DNA of 38,534 nucleotides, taken from the IMG/VR virus record IMGVR_UViG_3300041955_000431, positions 1 to 38,534 of that record; one strand, written 5' to 3'. Of the stretch, positions 8,101 to 15,968 are shown in pieces. How positions within the stretch are numbered: position 1 is the stretch's first letter; each line of letters begins with the position of its first letter. A program made the translations under genes and the position numbers. The notes beneath the pieces were generated by a model. It searched no databases. It was not told the origin of the DNA and saw only the letters and a program-made list of their open reading frames with translations. This DNA is from a virus.

Positions 8101-10908
8101 TCCAGATACCGCAGGAAGTACATTACCAATTGTATGATAACCAGGAAGCCCAGAATGTGACGCAAAATACAGTAAATTAGTATTACTGCCCGCGCCCACG
8201 GGAACTAACCCTGACATTGTGCCATAATTTCCCTGTTCTAACGATAAAATATTTTGGCTATCGGCATAACGCCTGTAATATCCGTAATTATCCGCTTCAT
8301 ACGCTCCGCCGCGAATCAAATATGAACTTGCTTTCGTAGATAACTGGCAACTGAATATTAAAACAACATTATTTGACGTAAAATCTTTGTGTAGGTATCC
8401 TGTAGCCTGAAAAATGTCGTAATAACCGTCTAAAGATGGTTTTAACGCGCTATCTTGGAATTCTGAACCATCAGTACCAAGCCATTTTTTGGATTTATTT
8501 AAACCGTGTTTATAAACGAATTTGTTTCTCGACAGATTTGAGTTGTCGTATTTTTTGCCAGCAACAAAAATAGTTGTAGCTGGGATGAATTGTTGAACCA
8601 AATTCACCCAATAACTATCAAACTGACTAATAAATGCCAATGTGTTAGCATAATCAATTGTTTGTTTACCTAATTTACCTGAATATATCAAATAATCTGA
8701 ATAAATCTTACTCAATACAGGATATTTATGCACAACTTTACGATTACGCGGATTAATAAGTTTAGTTAATATTTCGCGCAGATAATCATTAAATGATATA
8801 GTAGAAGGCGTCACCGTGGCGCCTGAAACACTAATTGTGTAATTATTGTCGGCGTAAAATGAATACACATAGTAATCGAATGTCATCTGACTCGAAATAG
8901 CCGCATCAGCTTCTTTTGAATTAATAACCAAACGACTATCTTTGATATCATAATCAGTATCGCGGAGTAATAAATCATAATTCTGATTGGTAGCACCAGT
9001 AGCTATAACCCAAGACTTTTTATTATCAACCGTTCTTATCAAATCAAACCCTTTAATTACATCAAAATTAGTATAGGCGCCAATGTAAGATTGTCCGCCG
9101 TCGTACGGGCCGATATTCTGGGCGTCGTTCAGCATATTACCGCCATTCGCCTGAAAATAAATATTAGGTGGAGTAGTCGGATAGCCGTCACTATCAATAG
9201 GATAGTTGTAGATATTACCATTAAAAATTTGGTAATAACGGTCATAATCCAACGGATTTTGAGCAACATAAACATATTCATTTATGTCCATAATTTCCAA
9301 CGGCACCCCTACCAGTTCAAGCGCAAATTCAATTCCTTTTCGTGTGCCTTTTGATTTGAACAAATAAAATGAATTAATAATAATACGACGCCATAATTCA
9401 ATGTCGACTTCCTGTGGCGTTTCGCTGCCTTGTGTTTTGTTTATGTCAAATAATGATTGAACTAACGTACTCTCATCTTCAATTTCATATGTTTCCCATC
9501 CTAACATATGCGCAAAATTCTTTAATAAAACATCTGGAACGTTATCAATTTTATCATACGATACGTTGGTCATATAAGCAATTCCGTCCGCGTACTGTTT
9601 CACTTGGTCAAACATATGACCATACGCCTGTAATGTAATATAAGTTTTACGATCGTCAGTGTCATACTCTTGTAATGAATCACTGGTTAAAAATCTGGCG
9701 ATTAAATCCGTTTTATATTCATCAAATGAACCTGCAATAGCGTTCAAATTACTTAAATAAAGGTCAAACGCATCAGTAAACACATCAACATTAAAATCAT
9801 CATAAATAGGAAATTGCATATTTGTAGGCGTTATAACAAACGTTCCGTCGTCTTGACGATTAGGCACGTTAAACACCGCCAAATATTGCGGAGTACTATT
9901 CTGGTTCAATAAATAAGACGCTAAATCACTTGCTGTGGTATAGAAACTATCATATACCGCTTGTTGCGGTTTGATATAAAAACTTACATTTGCCGCACCA
10001 CTTGGAGATACTACGTCGCTAAAAGGGTCGCCCAAAACAGTTATAATTAAATTATTTGGGTCTTTCACGCCTGTGGGCGGAACACAATTAATTATTTGAT
10101 ATGATGTTGAATTATAATAAAGCTCGTATTGCGTAAAATTAAGCGCAAAATTTCTTACGGGGGCAACGTATTGCGGCGCAGGTGCCGTTGTTCCTGATTT
10201 ATAAAAATCAATATTGAACGGATTTGCTATATTACCTATTCTAACTTTAAAAACTGCCGCGTCGCCGTTCTGGTATACTTGATAATCAAATAAACACGGA
10301 TATGCAATAGAATGCGGCGTAATATGCATACTTGCGGGGAACGTTTCAACAATTTCCTGCATACATATACGAAATCTTTCGCTTAAAGACGCATAAGTAA
10401 CATATTTTTCTATGTTTGAATTATCAAAACGAACCGTCGCCGTAACATTAGTAAGAATCTGGCTCTTCAACGCGTCAATACCATCTAATGTGAAATCTTG
10501 GGCGGTGTAACTGCGTTGCGCATCAGCCAATGTATAAACACTGCTTTGATTTTGACTAATTGTTGTTGTAATGCTAAAATTGCCAAGCGTAAATATAGGC
10601 TCGCCTTGAAGGTCATTTTTTGCCGTATACTGATAACCAACCAACGCATCACCAAAAACATCCACGCCTTGCGCAACAACCGCACCTTGCTCAACATACA
10701 AACGAGTTGCCTGCTCATATTGAGCGCTTGTAGCACACGGGATATATTGCAACTGACCATTAATTAAATAAACCCTATAACCGTCAAAACCCCACGCTTT
10801 AGCCTGATTAATAGCGTCTGCCGCGGTATTAAACATATATTCAACAATAGGGTCAGTTGAAACCCCAACTGACGGGCTCAAATTTACACTGCCTAAATCT
10901 GTGTTCAT
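5125..10908 (-). CDS. Giant baseplate/tail protein with a phage tail protein I-like region
   Basis: The protein has 1927 residues from the ATG at 10906-10908, whose ATGA overlaps the TGA of the upstream gene. Residues about 400-545 look like the P2 gpI-type tail protein: an alpha-rich region with LTSDSLQEYDTDDRKTYI, DNVPDVLLKNFAHMLGWETY, a WRRIIINSFYLFKSKGT segment and KGIEFALELVGVPLEI, the classical position of the 'long segment, then KGT, then short helix' pattern. Members of that family are usually a few hundred residues, so this one carries about 1400 extra residues that look beta-rich and Thr/Gly/Tyr-rich, probably several sandwich-type domains (for example around residues 1000-1150 and 1250-1400). 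It sits last in the baseplate operon. I infer a wedge-to-fibre connector fused to a long peripheral portion; the tail-I assignment is moderate and the rest is unassigned. Confidence 0.75.
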   Translation of the reverse strand: MNTDLGSVNLSPSVGVSTDPIVEYMFNTAADAINQAKAWGFDGYRVYLINGQLQYIPCATSAQYEQATRLYVEQGAVVAQGVDVFGDALVGYQYTAKNDLQGEPIFTLGNFSITTTISQNQSSVYTLADAQRSYTAQDFTLDGIDALKSQILTNVTATVRFDNSNIEKYVTYASLSERFRICMQEIVETFPASMHITPHSIAYPCLFDYQVYQNGDAAVFKVRIGNIANPFNIDFYKSGTTAPAPQYVAPVRNFALNFTQYELYYNSTSYQIINCVPPTGVKDPNNLIITVLGDPFSDVVSPSGAANVSFYIKPQQAVYDSFYTTASDLASYLLNQNSTPQYLAVFNVPNRQDDGTFVITPTNMQFPIYDDFNVDVFTDAFDLYLSNLNAIAGSFDEYKTDLIARFLTSDSLQEYDTDDRKTYITLQAYGHMFDQVKQYADGIAYMTNVSYDKIDNVPDVLLKNFAHMLGWETYEIEDESTLVQSLFDINKTQGSETPQEVDIELWRRIIINSFYLFKSKGTRKGIEFALELVGVPLEIMDINEYVYVAQNPLDYDRYYQIFNGNIYNYPIDSDGYPTTPPNIYFQANGGNMLNDAQNIGPYDGGQSYIGAYTNFDVIKGFDLIRTVDNKKSWVIATGATNQNYDLLLRDTDYDIKDSRLVINSKEADAAISSQMTFDYYVYSFYADNNYTISVSGATVTPSTISFNDYLREILTKLINPRNRKVVHKYPVLSKIYSDYLIYSGKLGKQTIDYANTLAFISQFDSYWVNLVQQFIPATTIFVAGKKYDNSNLSRNKFVYKHGLNKSKKWLGTDGSEFQDSALKPSLDGYYDIFQATGYLHKDFTSNNVVLIFSCQLSTKASSYLIRGGAYEADNYGYYRRYADSQNILSLEQGNYGTMSGLVPVGAGSNTNLLYFASHSGLPGYHTIGNVLPAVSGTTYDDNLGAGYYAGMTSTGTTGSAKIVLAALPTSGALYPLQKLIIMGLNNIPIEPNEYYIMEGDIKLTFSVSGNTAYSYIGLVPFMTGVTTPDGIVSDRDMIEGCLGQVKYDKYNWIHMKTKFRANQNYIQMVLMAQDIHYSGTGILYLQNFTVTKAPTDIDFITPPPMPHVCYFDNTGLTVNPFTDVLTYTNFTDTVFWLGSMGIGSPPDVSFGVHSTDDYWITTFKHSNGGKGSAQQTYSDTFAYTPTANTVYYWSVDVAVTGSTGLTYIQQPTVYFHPLLDDTWTGVFPFMMKGNLQQKFVRFEGYYLPLTLGTNPKPSFSVQNLTPLTSVLGNFSVKLSNFKLKKVNLYYEDIDGNPLWYRQPHAFGYSNNTGTTQPTYAVGGSPTKWVIPYIPLGGTGYTGDVSGMYEQYFNLTRTFPLMHTSRAYVNKYALTVGDTFIDINLTHTCGLEYKFYENGGYPGTCITPDGATVENQLFMSGSMAYTFEGFYPTTGVTVTGVGPFYTPKPTYGIYATFGVNDATCYATTNNYISIVNTYGQNWATLAVDTGYTETHKVPPDFQSALSTVGLASRSDSKYLVVNRYNLIKIESKLIYDSDIDTAQTVIVKLADVNGQVYNQQSYTVGGSSNPLYTSLASRTLSYTFSGYYYVNDEIYLVVQPKDFDCTIKTGEDINCAGGYILNGSTGDTFSHFTASRMLSGTGYTYTYFTGDTYQFMDSGVYDILSFIPTGILGTVPSAAMLSEHTDVYDHDFEYYMAFMTGTTLTGKTINIQSNAVDNSNYPTTYAYHYAIRQLPPPFTGVTWTTYDATGIPSGHTYNSLTGNTYTITRKSYVKVYESNVSGTTVNMENELIAFYKNNNVIYYKDGYNKNFFDDPINKFFAASDATSREVFAYGAGTVHAENDGIYLRYDIANDMAGYPVTGEFIGRLTGKDMCGNFVTIYLLLFIDLQANSYVVKATNINASAVENNNSVSLNISSGNFTATSTPTS

Positions 10909-11813
10909 TTAGTAATTACATTACCGTAGCTTTTATTATAATCAATCGTCGTTCTGCGCTTACGTACTTCAAATAATTTATTTCCGTTGTTGTCAGTAAT
11001 TTCATATAAATCATATTGGGCGTAAATATTAGCGTCAAAATCATACAATGTGTAAATTCCGTCAAAAATGGATTTGCTTTGTTCGCCGTATAACGCAATA
11101 TTCAATGTTTCCATATCATAATCAACCATTTCAATCTCAATATACTGCGGGTTAAAATTGGTATTTGTAATAATAACATTCTGTCCTTTTTGCCCAATAA
11201 ATGGCGGAGCAGTAGGTTTAAAACTTGGCGCCGTATTAGGTGTAACAGTCACAAATAAAAGGCTACCAGCGTTATTATAATTGTAAGTAATAGTTTTTTG
11301 GCTGGCGTTAGAACTTTGTGTTGTCACCGCTTCGGCTAAAAATGAAGATGTAACAATTCTAAATAAATTAGGCGTTTTCGCTTGGGTAGCCGTTGATAAA
11401 TACTCAATACGGCATCCATCCAATCCGTTGTTTATAAACTTGCCCGCCACGTTAGGCGATACTGTGGTTACATCAAACACTAATCCAGCAATATCAGGAA
11501 ATGCAGACAAACTGCCGCAATCCGCAATTGCAACTCGAATTTGAAGCGGACGAATATAAATGCCATATATTCCTTTTTGCGCAAAAGCTGTGGCAGGTAA
11601 CTGTAAATTATACAGCCCGCCCATTACTTCAATGTTTGAAACGGCGCCATTAGAGCCAACATTCATAATTGGCTTTATTACGTCCGTGCCAACATAACGT
11701 GTTATTGTCTGCGTATCCGTAGTGTTGCGGGAAGCAGAATAAACGACAAGCACTTCTATATCCGAAGGTTGTACGTCTGCTGGGCGCTTTGTTCCATAAA
11801 TTCCAACTGACAT
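10905..11813 (-). CDS. Baseplate-region protein of unknown function
   Basis: The protein has 302 residues from the ATG at 11811-11813, with an A-rich leader. It reads MSVGIYGTKRPADVQPSDIEVLVVYSASR and so on, with a mid-protein Pro-rich link (FKPTAPPFIGQKGQNVII) and a charged C-terminus (LFEVRKRRTTIDYNKSYG). The pattern is mostly alternating hydrophobics, consistent with beta structure; no catalytic motif, signal peptide or membrane segment is seen. Its TGA stop overlaps the ATG of the 1927-residue gene, implying coupled translation. I do not recognise the family. Its place between gp6/J and the tail-I-like protein suggests a baseplate component. Confidence 0.8.
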   Translation of the reverse strand: MSVGIYGTKRPADVQPSDIEVLVVYSASRNTTDTQTITRYVGTDVIKPIMNVGSNGAVSNIEVMGGLYNLQLPATAFAQKGIYGIYIRPLQIRVAIADCGSLSAFPDIAGLVFDVTTVSPNVAGKFINNGLDGCRIEYLSTATQAKTPNLFRIVTSSFLAEAVTTQSSNASQKTITYNYNNAGSLLFVTVTPNTAPSFKPTAPPFIGQKGQNVIITNTNFNPQYIEIEMVDYDMETLNIALYGEQSKSIFDGIYTLYDFDANIYAQYDLYEITDNNGNKLFEVRKRRTTIDYNKSYGNVITK

Positions 11814-11827
11814 TTTTTTTAATTTTT

Positions 11828-12415
11828 TTAGCTTATACCGTTGTCATAAAACTTGTAAAACCCGAAACCAGTATTTTCAAGCTCTTGGACATTGGCTACT
11901 GTTTTCAAACGCATAAACGATTCGAAAACATTATTCACCCCCCTACTGATAAATAGGTTACTATCGAACTTTGGTTCATCAATTAAATTCCAATACGCCA
12001 TTGTAAACGCTGTACTATCAGATTGCAAATTATCCGCAATGGGTTTAAATTTATACGTAGTTATACCATTATTATCCACATAATCAATCTGAAAGCCCGT
12101 TCCTAAATACATTGAATACCACGCAACGGTAGGATTTGGCGGAGTATCTTCATATGTTATCTTCGCCAAAATATCTGTACCGCGAATCGTTACTTCCACG
12201 TTCAAATACGTTTCACCAGGCGCAAATGATTGTTTAATGTATTGCAATTTGCTGGTTGTTGTGCCTGTGATATAGGTGTCCGACAATAACGTATAATCAA
12301 TTACATTATCTTCTGGGTTCAATGGCAGCAATACGCCCATCACCTTGCTTTCCGCAGTTAACGCCACGACAATGTTTATCGTTTCGGGTAGTGTATTTAT
12401 GTTAAACTGTATCAT
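11828..12415 (-). CDS. Baseplate-region protein of unknown function
   Basis: The protein has 195 residues from the ATG at 12413-12415 (MIQFNINTLPETINIVVALT). The N-terminal half has strongly alternating hydrophobic strands and the C-terminal part ends in a more helical stretch (FESFMRLKTVANVQELENTG). There is no recognisable enzyme motif. It lies in the tightly packed baseplate operon, 11 bases after the 632-residue gene and 14 bases before the 302-residue gene. Its function is unknown; a small wedge or linker component is a reasonable inference from position only. Confidence 0.8.
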   Translation of the reverse strand: MIQFNINTLPETINIVVALTAESKVMGVLLPLNPEDNVIDYTLLSDTYITGTTTSKLQYIKQSFAPGETYLNVEVTIRGTDILAKITYEDTPPNPTVAWYSMYLGTGFQIDYVDNNGITTYKFKPIADNLQSDSTAFTMAYWNLIDEPKFDSNLFISRGVNNVFESFMRLKTVANVQELENTGFGFYKFYDNGIS

Positions 12416-12426
12416 ATTCCATAAAA

Positions 12427-14325
12427 TTATTGTGGGTGCTTACCAGGATTATCTCCGCCACCGCCGTCGCCGCCACTATGCGGGTTCGGCCCGACGTACG
12501 TATACCGTAATTCAAACGAAACTGGTATGTCAAAACTTAACGTGTTTGCTTCCGTAGGCAACGTATTCTGTAAATTATTAAACAATAATTTAACTGTATA
12601 CATTAAATTAATATGCTGCGACAAAGGAAAGCTCATTTTATTATTAGTTATTTTATAAAAATAAGGTTCAAAATAAACAGTAGAATAATTATTACCTAAC
12701 CCCCACGTCAACATAAGATTTAAAGTTGAGCCTGATGATATCGCATATAAATCATTTCCGCCATATTGAATAGATAATTGTTCAGCAAACGGATAACCAA
12801 AACTTGATATGTTACTGGACGTAATGGGATAAAACCATTTCATCATTCTTTTACTTTCCCACCAATTAGGGCTTGTGTCTGTCGCATCCCAAATACTATT
12901 ATTTGTTTCGGTAAATTGATAATAATAATCGAAATATGGTTGTAAAGCATTTGCCAATAAAGAAGGGTTATTATTCAAATCCGTGTCCAAAACAAACGAT
13001 ATATTTGGCGTGGGTACCGTCGCAAACGTATATGTTGTATTTGTGCCATCCCAATTTTTACTACTATCAATTATTCTGGATATTTTAGTCGGCCCCGTTT
13101 CAGTAAATCCAACAATTTCTATATCTTTCAAATAAACGTCGCCAGTACCATTATTGTAAACCGTTAAATTACGCATAGATTGAGTAGGTAACTGGCTAAC
13201 TTTAGTATCTATCGCAGAACGTATATCATCAAACAGTAAAATGTCAATATTAGAAGAATTAATGGCTAACGTGTCGTCTGTACTGCTTAACAAAGCAGCC
13301 AAACTTCCGCCTAACTGTAAATTAAAAGCCGTCGGGCTTGGCGGTATAACTGGCACAATGTACGTGCCATTTTGCACATTAATATGAGGATTAAAATTAA
13401 ATAAATAGTTGTCAAAAACAACCTCATACAACTTTATTTGCGGCACGTGAATATCCCATAGCTTTGTTGTAGGATTAAATTCACCCATACTATAAGTTTT
13501 ATTACTGTATTGCAACGTATACTCCATATACATCATACGAGAATCAAATATTGCAGCATTTTGAATCCACTGCTTATAGCTGGTAAAATCGCTTGTAGGT
13601 ATTAAATTAATCAATCTGCCATTTAACGCATCCCAGAATTGAAAATTAACATAAAATGTTCCAATAGTAAACGTGTTCAACCAGTATAAATAATATCCGT
13701 CTGTAGTCTTATTTAAAGTAAAAGTTGGTCTATGCCAGCTTCCGTTGGCGTCGCCTTCAAGCTCACACCATCGCGGATTAACATAAATGACATTTTGAAA
13801 TACCAATTCTTGGTTTGTTGAATATGGCGTTGTGTAAAAATTCATTTTAATAAATGAATTATACATATATGGATTTGGGTCAAAGCGTTTAGGCTTTAAA
13901 CAACTCAATGTTTGACCAGTACACGTAAACCACGTATTTTTTTTACTATAAAAAGGATAGCATAATGAGTTCCAGAATGTCGGAAATGTGCTCCCTGTGA
14001 ATGTCGCGCTATTTTGAAAATAAGTCTGTATTTGGTCGTAATAACTTGTATAAGGTTCACTCAAAATATAACGTATTTGCGTGTCGCCTGTAGGGTTCAA
14101 ATTGCTATCAATCTGACGATAAAAATTAACATCAAAAACCATTTGACCGTAACGCGGAACAAACGTGGTTATTTCATAGTCATTAATTGTGCCGATTTCG
14201 TTTGTCAACGCGGCATCAACTAAATTGTCAACACTAAACTCTTCAAAAGAATCTCCATTATCCGACGTCAGATTAATCGGAAGCCGAAAAAACCCAAAAG
14301 TTCTATTTATATCATAATTTTTCAT
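12427..14325 (-). CDS. Baseplate-region protein of unknown function with Gly/His-rich tail
   Basis: The protein has 632 residues from the ATG at 14323-14325. A TTG two codons upstream keeps the frame open, but the ATG is chosen because it forms a tidy TAATG stop/start overlap with the upstream gene. It begins MKNYDINRTFGFFRLPINLT and is rich in aromatic residues and Asn throughout, suggesting a large beta-structured virion protein. The last 20 or so residues are a flexible Gly/Pro/His-rich tail (GPNPHSGGDGGGGDNPGKHP). No enzyme motif is visible and I do not recognise the family. Its position between gp6/J and the tail-I-like gene makes a baseplate or tail-fibre role likely. Confidence 0.8.
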   Translation of the reverse strand: MKNYDINRTFGFFRLPINLTSDNGDSFEEFSVDNLVDAALTNEIGTINDYEITTFVPRYGQMVFDVNFYRQIDSNLNPTGDTQIRYILSEPYTSYYDQIQTYFQNSATFTGSTFPTFWNSLCYPFYSKKNTWFTCTGQTLSCLKPKRFDPNPYMYNSFIKMNFYTTPYSTNQELVFQNVIYVNPRWCELEGDANGSWHRPTFTLNKTTDGYYLYWLNTFTIGTFYVNFQFWDALNGRLINLIPTSDFTSYKQWIQNAAIFDSRMMYMEYTLQYSNKTYSMGEFNPTTKLWDIHVPQIKLYEVVFDNYLFNFNPHINVQNGTYIVPVIPPSPTAFNLQLGGSLAALLSSTDDTLAINSSNIDILLFDDIRSAIDTKVSQLPTQSMRNLTVYNNGTGDVYLKDIEIVGFTETGPTKISRIIDSSKNWDGTNTTYTFATVPTPNISFVLDTDLNNNPSLLANALQPYFDYYYQFTETNNSIWDATDTSPNWWESKRMMKWFYPITSSNISSFGYPFAEQLSIQYGGNDLYAISSGSTLNLMLTWGLGNNYSTVYFEPYFYKITNNKMSFPLSQHINLMYTVKLLFNNLQNTLPTEANTLSFDIPVSFELRYTYVGPNPHSGGDGGGGDNPGKHPQ

Positions 14326-15968
14326 TAACAAATAATTCCGCTATATTGCTGAAATGGCTTATCAAATTTATTCTGATCCAATAATGAATCATCAATTGGG
14401 GCATAACCCGTAGTATTTGGCTGTGTTGTCTGCGTTAATGTATCAGTGTAAGCACTCAATAAATACCCCCCTGTTAGCATTGACGGCACCATTGGGCTTG
14501 CATAGTTTCGAACATTAAGCATTATGTTTGTGTTCACGTAAAATGCGTCGTTCAAATATGGAAAATCAATACCGTTACCTTGTGACTCATAATATCCAAT
14601 ATCTAAAATATAGCGCCAACGATATGTTTGAAATTTGTCACTATAAACAGCATAAACAGGTAAAATATAAGAAGGATCCCATTCAGTAATAGTATTAGAA
14701 AATTTACGTATAGGAATTTCGGTAAAAGGATTATACGAAAAACGAATGGGCTGGTCTGTTATATTGCATAAAAACGTGTGCTCAACTTTAGCGATTTCAT
14801 TTTCTTGCAATGCCAACGGGTCGTATTCAGTCAAATTATAATACAAAAAATTAAGCTGATTGCTATAGTCAATATCGTTGCCATTTTCACTCTCATAATG
14901 AAAACTGACAGATTGGATTCCGCCGTAATTAAAAGTAGCCGTAATAAAATTGCTAAAACTTGCTTGAACGGTTGTCATATCTAAAACATCGTGTACCAGT
15001 TTTCTTGCAACTACATACACATCAGTCAATGGAGCTTTCAAATTACTTGTCTGAATTGCAAAATTCAACTTCTTGTCTTTTATGTACAAATATGTTGGCT
15101 GTCCAAATGAATTATTAGCATAGGCGCAGTAATACAAATCATCCATATATCCCAAAAAATATAATCGTTTTAAGTAATATTCACACGGCATTTTATCTAC
15201 TATCTTCGTAACGAATACGTGCGGATTGTATATTGCTAACCAATTAACATCTGTACGCCCCGTCGCCACATTAAACACGTCTTGGGTAATACCCAATTCA
15301 ATTCCGTCAATAATCACCATAGGCGATACGGGGGTGTCTACGGGCGGAGAAGCAACAGCAGTAGATGTATTAGATGTGATGGGCTGAATGTATATTTCAT
15401 TTCCCTGTACCATTACAACGCGATAAGTACCGCTTGTATATCTGGAATCGCCGATAGTTTCAGTAATATAAATGGCGTCATTTTCCTGTAGGTTATGCCC
15501 AAGATATAAAAGCAGCCCATTACGTGTTTTATTATTAATTAGTTGAGCCTGAATCGCCAAGGCTGGCAATCCCTGTGTTAAATCCAAAGTTTTAGTGACA
15601 CCGTTATTAGTAACTGAAATGGTTGTATCTCCTTTTTGTGCCCCATCCCCAATTTGCAGCGGCGCCATTAACATAACATCCCAGTTAGCTGGAAGTGTTA
15701 AATCAAAATGAGTAAAATTTGGCTTTATAACGGGTGGTCGTGGAAGATTGTATTTTAAATTAACAATTTCATTAATATTACCGCTAAACCTGAAATTATC
15801 ACAATTACCTTTTTCAGTATAAAATTGGTCTAATTGGCTAATACGGTCAAATACATTATATTCAGTAATAGGTTTACCATATGACTCGATATCAAAAGTA
15901 AAATTCAACGTAGTATTTTTAGCGTCGGCGGTTTTAGTTGATGGTAATATTTGAGTAATATTAATCAT
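14325..15968 (-). CDS. Baseplate-region protein of unknown function
   Basis: The protein has 547 residues from the ATG at 15966-15968 (MINITQILPSTKTADAKNTT). Its start overlaps the end of the 727-residue gene by 8 bases and its TAA overlaps the next ATG (TAATG), so translation is probably coupled on both sides. Residues about 110-220 look like a compact beta barrel (IGDGAQKGDTTISVTNNGVT, then LYLGHNLQENDAIYITETIG and YRVVMVQGNEIYIQPI), a pattern reminiscent of small beta-barrel domains in tail proteins. The rest is aromatic- and Asn-rich. No catalytic residues are recognised. A structural role in the baseplate is inferred from the operon. Confidence 0.8.
   Translation of the reverse strand: MINITQILPSTKTADAKNTTLNFTFDIESYGKPITEYNVFDRISQLDQFYTEKGNCDNFRFSGNINEIVNLKYNLPRPPVIKPNFTHFDLTLPANWDVMLMAPLQIGDGAQKGDTTISVTNNGVTKTLDLTQGLPALAIQAQLINNKTRNGLLLYLGHNLQENDAIYITETIGDSRYTSGTYRVVMVQGNEIYIQPITSNTSTAVASPPVDTPVSPMVIIDGIELGITQDVFNVATGRTDVNWLAIYNPHVFVTKIVDKMPCEYYLKRLYFLGYMDDLYYCAYANNSFGQPTYLYIKDKKLNFAIQTSNLKAPLTDVYVVARKLVHDVLDMTTVQASFSNFITATFNYGGIQSVSFHYESENGNDIDYSNQLNFLYYNLTEYDPLALQENEIAKVEHTFLCNITDQPIRFSYNPFTEIPIRKFSNTITEWDPSYILPVYAVYSDKFQTYRWRYILDIGYYESQGNGIDFPYLNDAFYVNTNIMLNVRNYASPMVPSMLTGGYLLSAYTDTLTQTTQPNTTGYAPIDDSLLDQNKFDKPFQQYSGIIC

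Noticed and set aside
13685-13692. TATAAATA boxes inside genes (also near 26363, 33796 and 34319) as plus-strand late promoters
   Set aside because: They lie within coding DNA, point against all genes, and are expected at this AT content; only the intergenic minus-strand copies share the longer 13-base match.
14326-14331. Alternative TTG start for the 632-residue gene
   Set aside because: The ATG at 14325 forms a TAATG junction with the upstream stop, a common coupled start, and adds nothing unexplained.
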